A stretch of DNA of 64,000 nt from NCBI GenBank assembly GCA_964036045.1, contig OZ038384.1:42698704-42762703 (forward strand), written 5' to 3'. Shown here piece after piece: positions 62,903 through 64,000 of the stretch. Positions within the stretch are counted from its first letter, which is position 1, and each line of letters starts with the position of its first letter. This DNA is from Eutreptiella sp. 'Long Island Sound 2002' (lineage: Eukaryota; Euglenozoa; Euglenophyceae; Eutreptiales; Eutreptiaceae). The notes beneath the pieces are model-generated. The model did no database searches, was not told the DNA's origin, and saw nothing but the letters and a program-made list of their open reading frames with translations. The translations under genes and the position numbers were made by a program.

Positions 62903-64000
62903 AGGAGCCCCCACGGGAGTGGGACCTCGGAGGTCTCTCCTCCGAAAATCAGTGGAATCCCAGAGAAAGCGAAGGCACATCGGGTGCCGAAGAAGGCTCC
63001 GGAAGAGCCAAAACCACTGAGTTTCGCCACTCCCAACCCCTGGAGCGCCCTGCCAAGGGAAGTACATGTGGGTACGGGACATGGCAAGAAGGAAGGAGCG
63101 ACCACGGAGAGCCCCGTGGACGGGCAGGACCAACCCAAGATCAACACCATCCGTGACCATACCCTTGAAGTCCTGATGCACCCGGACGTGCTAGAGTTGC
63201 ATGCCGTGAGAGTCGTCCATACACCTCATGGCGACGAGCGGCAGTTGCACTTGAAAGTGCGAGTACGGTGCGGACGAGAGGAGAAGGTGGTGGATGTGTT
63301 AGTGGATACGGGTGCCCAGGTGAGCCTGGTCCGGAGAGGGTTGTTCAAGGAGGAACTCCTGCAGCCCAGCCGGAGACCGGTTCGCCTGAAGGTCGCCAAC
63401 GGAGAGATTATGGGTGGTGGCACCCATGAGGCCACTATCAGTATGGAATTCTGGGAGCATGAGCGCTTGAACCGCCCTGATCAGGCGAAGAGAAGCACTC
63501 TATCCGGGAACTTCTACGTGGCCGACATTACCGATTGGGATATGATCATGGGGTATGACTTCATGGTGGCAAATGCCCTTGGAGCCCTTCCCCATCGTGC
63601 AACGCTGGTCCGGGAGGATGATGAATGCCTAACGTGGCTGTCCACGGACTATGCATGCGGGTCATCCCAATGGAATGCTGAGGAAGAGGATCGGATCGTC
63701 CAAGCGGTGCAAGCTGTGGGTGCCAAGTCCAGAGGAGACCGCGGAGTTCAGCTCACGGGGTATGGAATGGCGCCGCAGGTGTATGACAAGAGGATCCAGA
63801 CGCTGGGAGCCGAAGCGCCTGAGACGGACGTCTTCGCTTCCTGGGATGCCCCACTTTTGCGGAAGTGTAGGAGGCATTGGCATGGAGGAGACTCAGCCTG
63901 GCACAGGCATTGGGGTTTGAAGGAGTGGGGACCCATGTATTGGCATGGCTCCCTGGACAATACGAGACGTACAGTGGAGAAGATCATCGCGGATAGGGCG
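62903..64000 (+). CDS. Pol (protease part) of element B, runs off the window
   Basis: Open frame directly after the gag TAG, in the same phase, to the end of the window. It shares the VPKKAPEEP segment with A, then the protease centre VLVDTGAQVSLV (Asp codon at 63,305) and MIMGYDFMVAN. No stop was seen in the visible part. It is probably expressed as Gag-Pol by readthrough of the UAG. The RT and integrase would follow outside the window. Confidence 0.9.

Larger units (their letters stand above)
57515..64000 (+). mobile_element. Element B: second Ty3/gypsy copy of the same family, partial
   Basis: Plus-strand element nested in A's 5' LTR: full 5' LTR, PBS, gag and protease up to the window end. 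Its proteins align with A throughout but differ at many sites, so B is a separate, older-diverged lineage of the family rather than a recent copy of A. RT, integrase and 3' LTR lie beyond 64,000. Confidence 0.92.

Overview
The window reads as nuclear DNA of a repeat-rich eukaryote, most likely a protist or alga. The basis is a Ty3/gypsy chromovirus with a chromodomain, a LINE with an apurinic-type endonuclease, a Penelope-like reverse transcriptase with a hammerhead ribozyme motif, and nucleosome-length satellites. No host housekeeping gene, rRNA, tRNA or CRISPR array was recognised, and the species cannot be named from the sequence. Nearly everything here is mobile or repeated DNA. Base composition changes sharply at element borders: the LINE is extremely GC-rich and its surroundings are not.

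Layout. (1) 1-9579 is a near-perfect palindrome with no spacer, centred between 4790 and 4791. Each arm carries three satellite arrays (units of about 190, 186 and 200 bp), one unidentified 199-codon ORF, and at its outer end part of a long-terminal-repeat-like unit. (2) 8.7-21.65 kb holds two direct copies of that 3.2-kb unit (family C, sense on the minus strand) around a decayed internal region with a gag-like ORF. (3) 21,655-57,514 is one Ty3/gypsy chromovirus (element A, minus strand): 3' LTR, polypurine tract, chromodomain/integrase, RNase H/RT, protease, gag, PBS and a truncated 5' LTR. (4) A is broken by three insertions. A 2.46-kb insert with a Penelope-like RT and hammerhead motif lies in the integrase (25,489-27,947). 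A 21,150-bp LINE on the plus strand lies in pol (28,512-49,661) with 16-bp target-site duplications. A second gypsy copy, B, on the plus strand lies in A's 5' LTR (57,515 to the window end).

The insertion order can be read off: C first, then A at the edge of a C LTR, then the LINE, the Penelope-like insert and B, each into A. Families A and B share a design in which gag starts inside the LTR, is translated through the primer-binding site, and is separated from an in-frame pol by one UAG. Both copies have frameshifts and nonsense codons, so neither looks autonomous.

The most unusual object is the LINE. It has thirteen 210-213 bp monomers in its 5' region, then ORF1 (two zinc-finger motifs), a 2014-codon ORF2 (endonuclease, RT, RNase H-like domain, zinc knuckle), and further ORFs 3-6 packed with gaps of 0-39 nt or a TGATG overlap. 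It ends in a (CTCAAAC)n tail. Its size and number of ORFs are far outside the usual one or two ORFs in 3-8 kb. Several ORF breaks look like decay of this copy, so the ancestral count may be four ORFs.
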